From assembly GCA_037446075.1 (NCBI GenBank), contig JBBIJH010000055.1, forward strand, positions 1-15,482: a DNA stretch of 15,482 nt, given 5' to 3'. This document shows, in pieces, positions 14,644 through 15,482 of this stretch (the first letter of the stretch is position 1; every line of letters begins with the position of its first letter). The notes under the pieces were generated by a model. The model worked only from the letters and a program-made list of their open reading frames with translations, did no database searches and was not told the origin of the DNA. This DNA comes from JBBIJH01 sp037446075 (lineage in GTDB: Bacteria; Bacteroidota; Ignavibacteria; UBA10030; JAHEZR01). The position numbers were made by a program, and so were the translations under genes.

Positions 14644-15482
14644 GTTTCCGATTCCGCTGTCAGTTGACGGAAAATGTCTTCAAGGCTGGTCTGGACGCGG
14701 TGAAGCTCCAGAACTACCCACCCTTTCTGAACGCAGAGCTGAAAGAGTTCCTTCCTGATATCGCCCGCCTGAGAGGTCTCGACGCTCAGCTTTTTCACAC
14801 CATTGCGCGTGCTCAAGAGACTTACAGATTGAATCGATGGGATCGATTTCACATCTGATTCAATCACCTCGAAGGAGCAGGCGTCAGGGACTTCTAACTC
14901 GAGCAAAATCTTTTCACCACTATAAAGGCCACGCTGAAGCTCATCGATCGGTCCATCTGCGGCGATCTTCCCTCGGTTGATGATGATAACGCGATTGCAG
15001 GTGGCTTGAACTTCAGGAAGAATATGAGTAGAAAGAACAACTGTCTTTTCCTTGCCGAGTTCCTTGATGAGATTCCGGATCTCAATGATCTGGTTGGGGT
15101 CTAACCCGCTCGTAGGCTCATCCATGATCAAAACCTTCGGGTCATGAATCATCGCAGCTGCCAGGCCGACGCGCTGACGAAAGCCCTTCGACAGCTGTCC
15201 GATGTCCTTGTGCTTCATCTCGCCTAGGGCACAGATCTCTACCATCTCCTTGACACGTGCAGGAATCGATTTCTTTGCTACCCCTTGAAGCTGCGCAGTA
15301 TACTCCAAGTACTCCAAAACATTCATGTCGAGATAAAGAGGATTTTGTTCGGGCAAGTACCCAACGCTTCTTCGCACCTCAAAGGAGTCTCTCCGGATGT
15401 CTTTCCCTTCGACCTCCACTGAACCAGATGTGGGAGAAAGATAGCACGTGATAATGCGCATGGTAGTGGTTTTACCGGCGCC
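14640..15482 (-). CDS. ABC transporter ATP-binding protein, GldA/NosF-like (5'-partial)
   Basis: The gene enters from the right edge: the frame continues upstream of an internal ATG (15461) as GAGKTTT, the end of Walker A, so roughly the first 30-40 residues are outside the window. Visible elements are a Q-loop region (VGYLPEQNPLYLDMNVLEYL), signature LSKGFRQRVGLAAA (LSKG is usual in this subfamily), Walker B VLIMDEPTSGLD followed by PNQ, and switch His in LSTHIL. A C-terminal extension of about 90 residues (DUF4162-like) is present, as in ABC-2 drug or gliding-type ATPases. It energises the permease at 13930-14643. The call is secure; the exact start cannot be seen. Confidence 0.93.
   Translation of the reverse strand, partial: GAGKTTTMRIITCYLSPTSGSVEVEGKDIRRDSFEVRRSVGYLPEQNPLYLDMNVLEYLEYTAQLQGVAKKSIPARVKEMVEICALGEMKHKDIGQLSKGFRQRVGLAAAMIHDPKVLIMDEPTSGLDPNQIIEIRNLIKELGKEKTVVLSTHILPEVQATCNRVIIINRGKIAADGPIDELQRGLYSGEKILLELEVPDACSFEVIESDVKSIPSIQSVSLLSTRNGVKKLSVETSQAGDIRKELFQLCVQKGWVVLELHRVQTSLEDIFRQLTAESET

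Overview
The window is a gene-dense stretch of bacterial chromosome with about half G+C by eye. Three things hint at an uncultured relative of the Bacteroidetes/Chlorobi (FCB) assemblage or a similar deep-branching Gram-negative: a GldA/GldF/GldG-type ABC module with a DUF4340 protein, an adaptor-linked (MacA/MacB-like) ABC exporter, and free-standing 'four helix bundle' (S23/IVS-type) genes. None of the three tRNA genes encodes its CCA tail. Classical AGGAGG ribosome-binding sites occur, so it is probably not a typical Bacteroidetes. The phylum assignment is inference only.

Layout. Positions 1-1314 (minus) hold the start of a secreted sugar-binding protein and, upstream of it, galactokinase galK. 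This looks like a galactose or oligosaccharide uptake and phosphorylation operon running off the left edge. A divergent promoter region (1315-1527) separates it from lutA-lutB-lutC (1528-4386, plus), the iron-sulfur L-lactate oxidation complex. A tRNA cluster follows: tRNA-Arg(UCU), tRNA-His(GUG) 8 nt later, then after a 447-nt gap tRNA-Glu(UUC). The gap holds an intact four-helix-bundle gene bracketed by an imperfect terminal inverted repeat. Next come a uroporphyrinogen-decarboxylase-superfamily protein (5251-6456), a mostly non-coding 330-bp gap with a hairpin and a 12-bp perfect palindrome, and an exporter operon: periplasmic adaptor, LolD/MacB-like ATPase and two different FtsX/MacB-type permeases (6787-11341, plus). 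On the minus strand, facing that operon, lies a second ABC module read from the right edge: ATPase (5'-partial), six-helix permease, GldG-like auxiliary protein and DUF4340 protein (15482-11403).

The least expected content is a pair of four-helix-bundle cassettes. The first is intact and sits inside what looks like a tRNA transcription unit. The second is a decayed, twice-frameshifted remnant between the two permease genes (about 9862-10152), where an ordinary annotation would show an empty gap or a spurious 83-codon ORF. Both are bordered by sequences that can pair end to end as RNA. This recalls the S23 family's known occurrence in 23S rRNA intervening sequences. I propose, as inference, that they are copies of a small element that inserts between genes of transcribed units.
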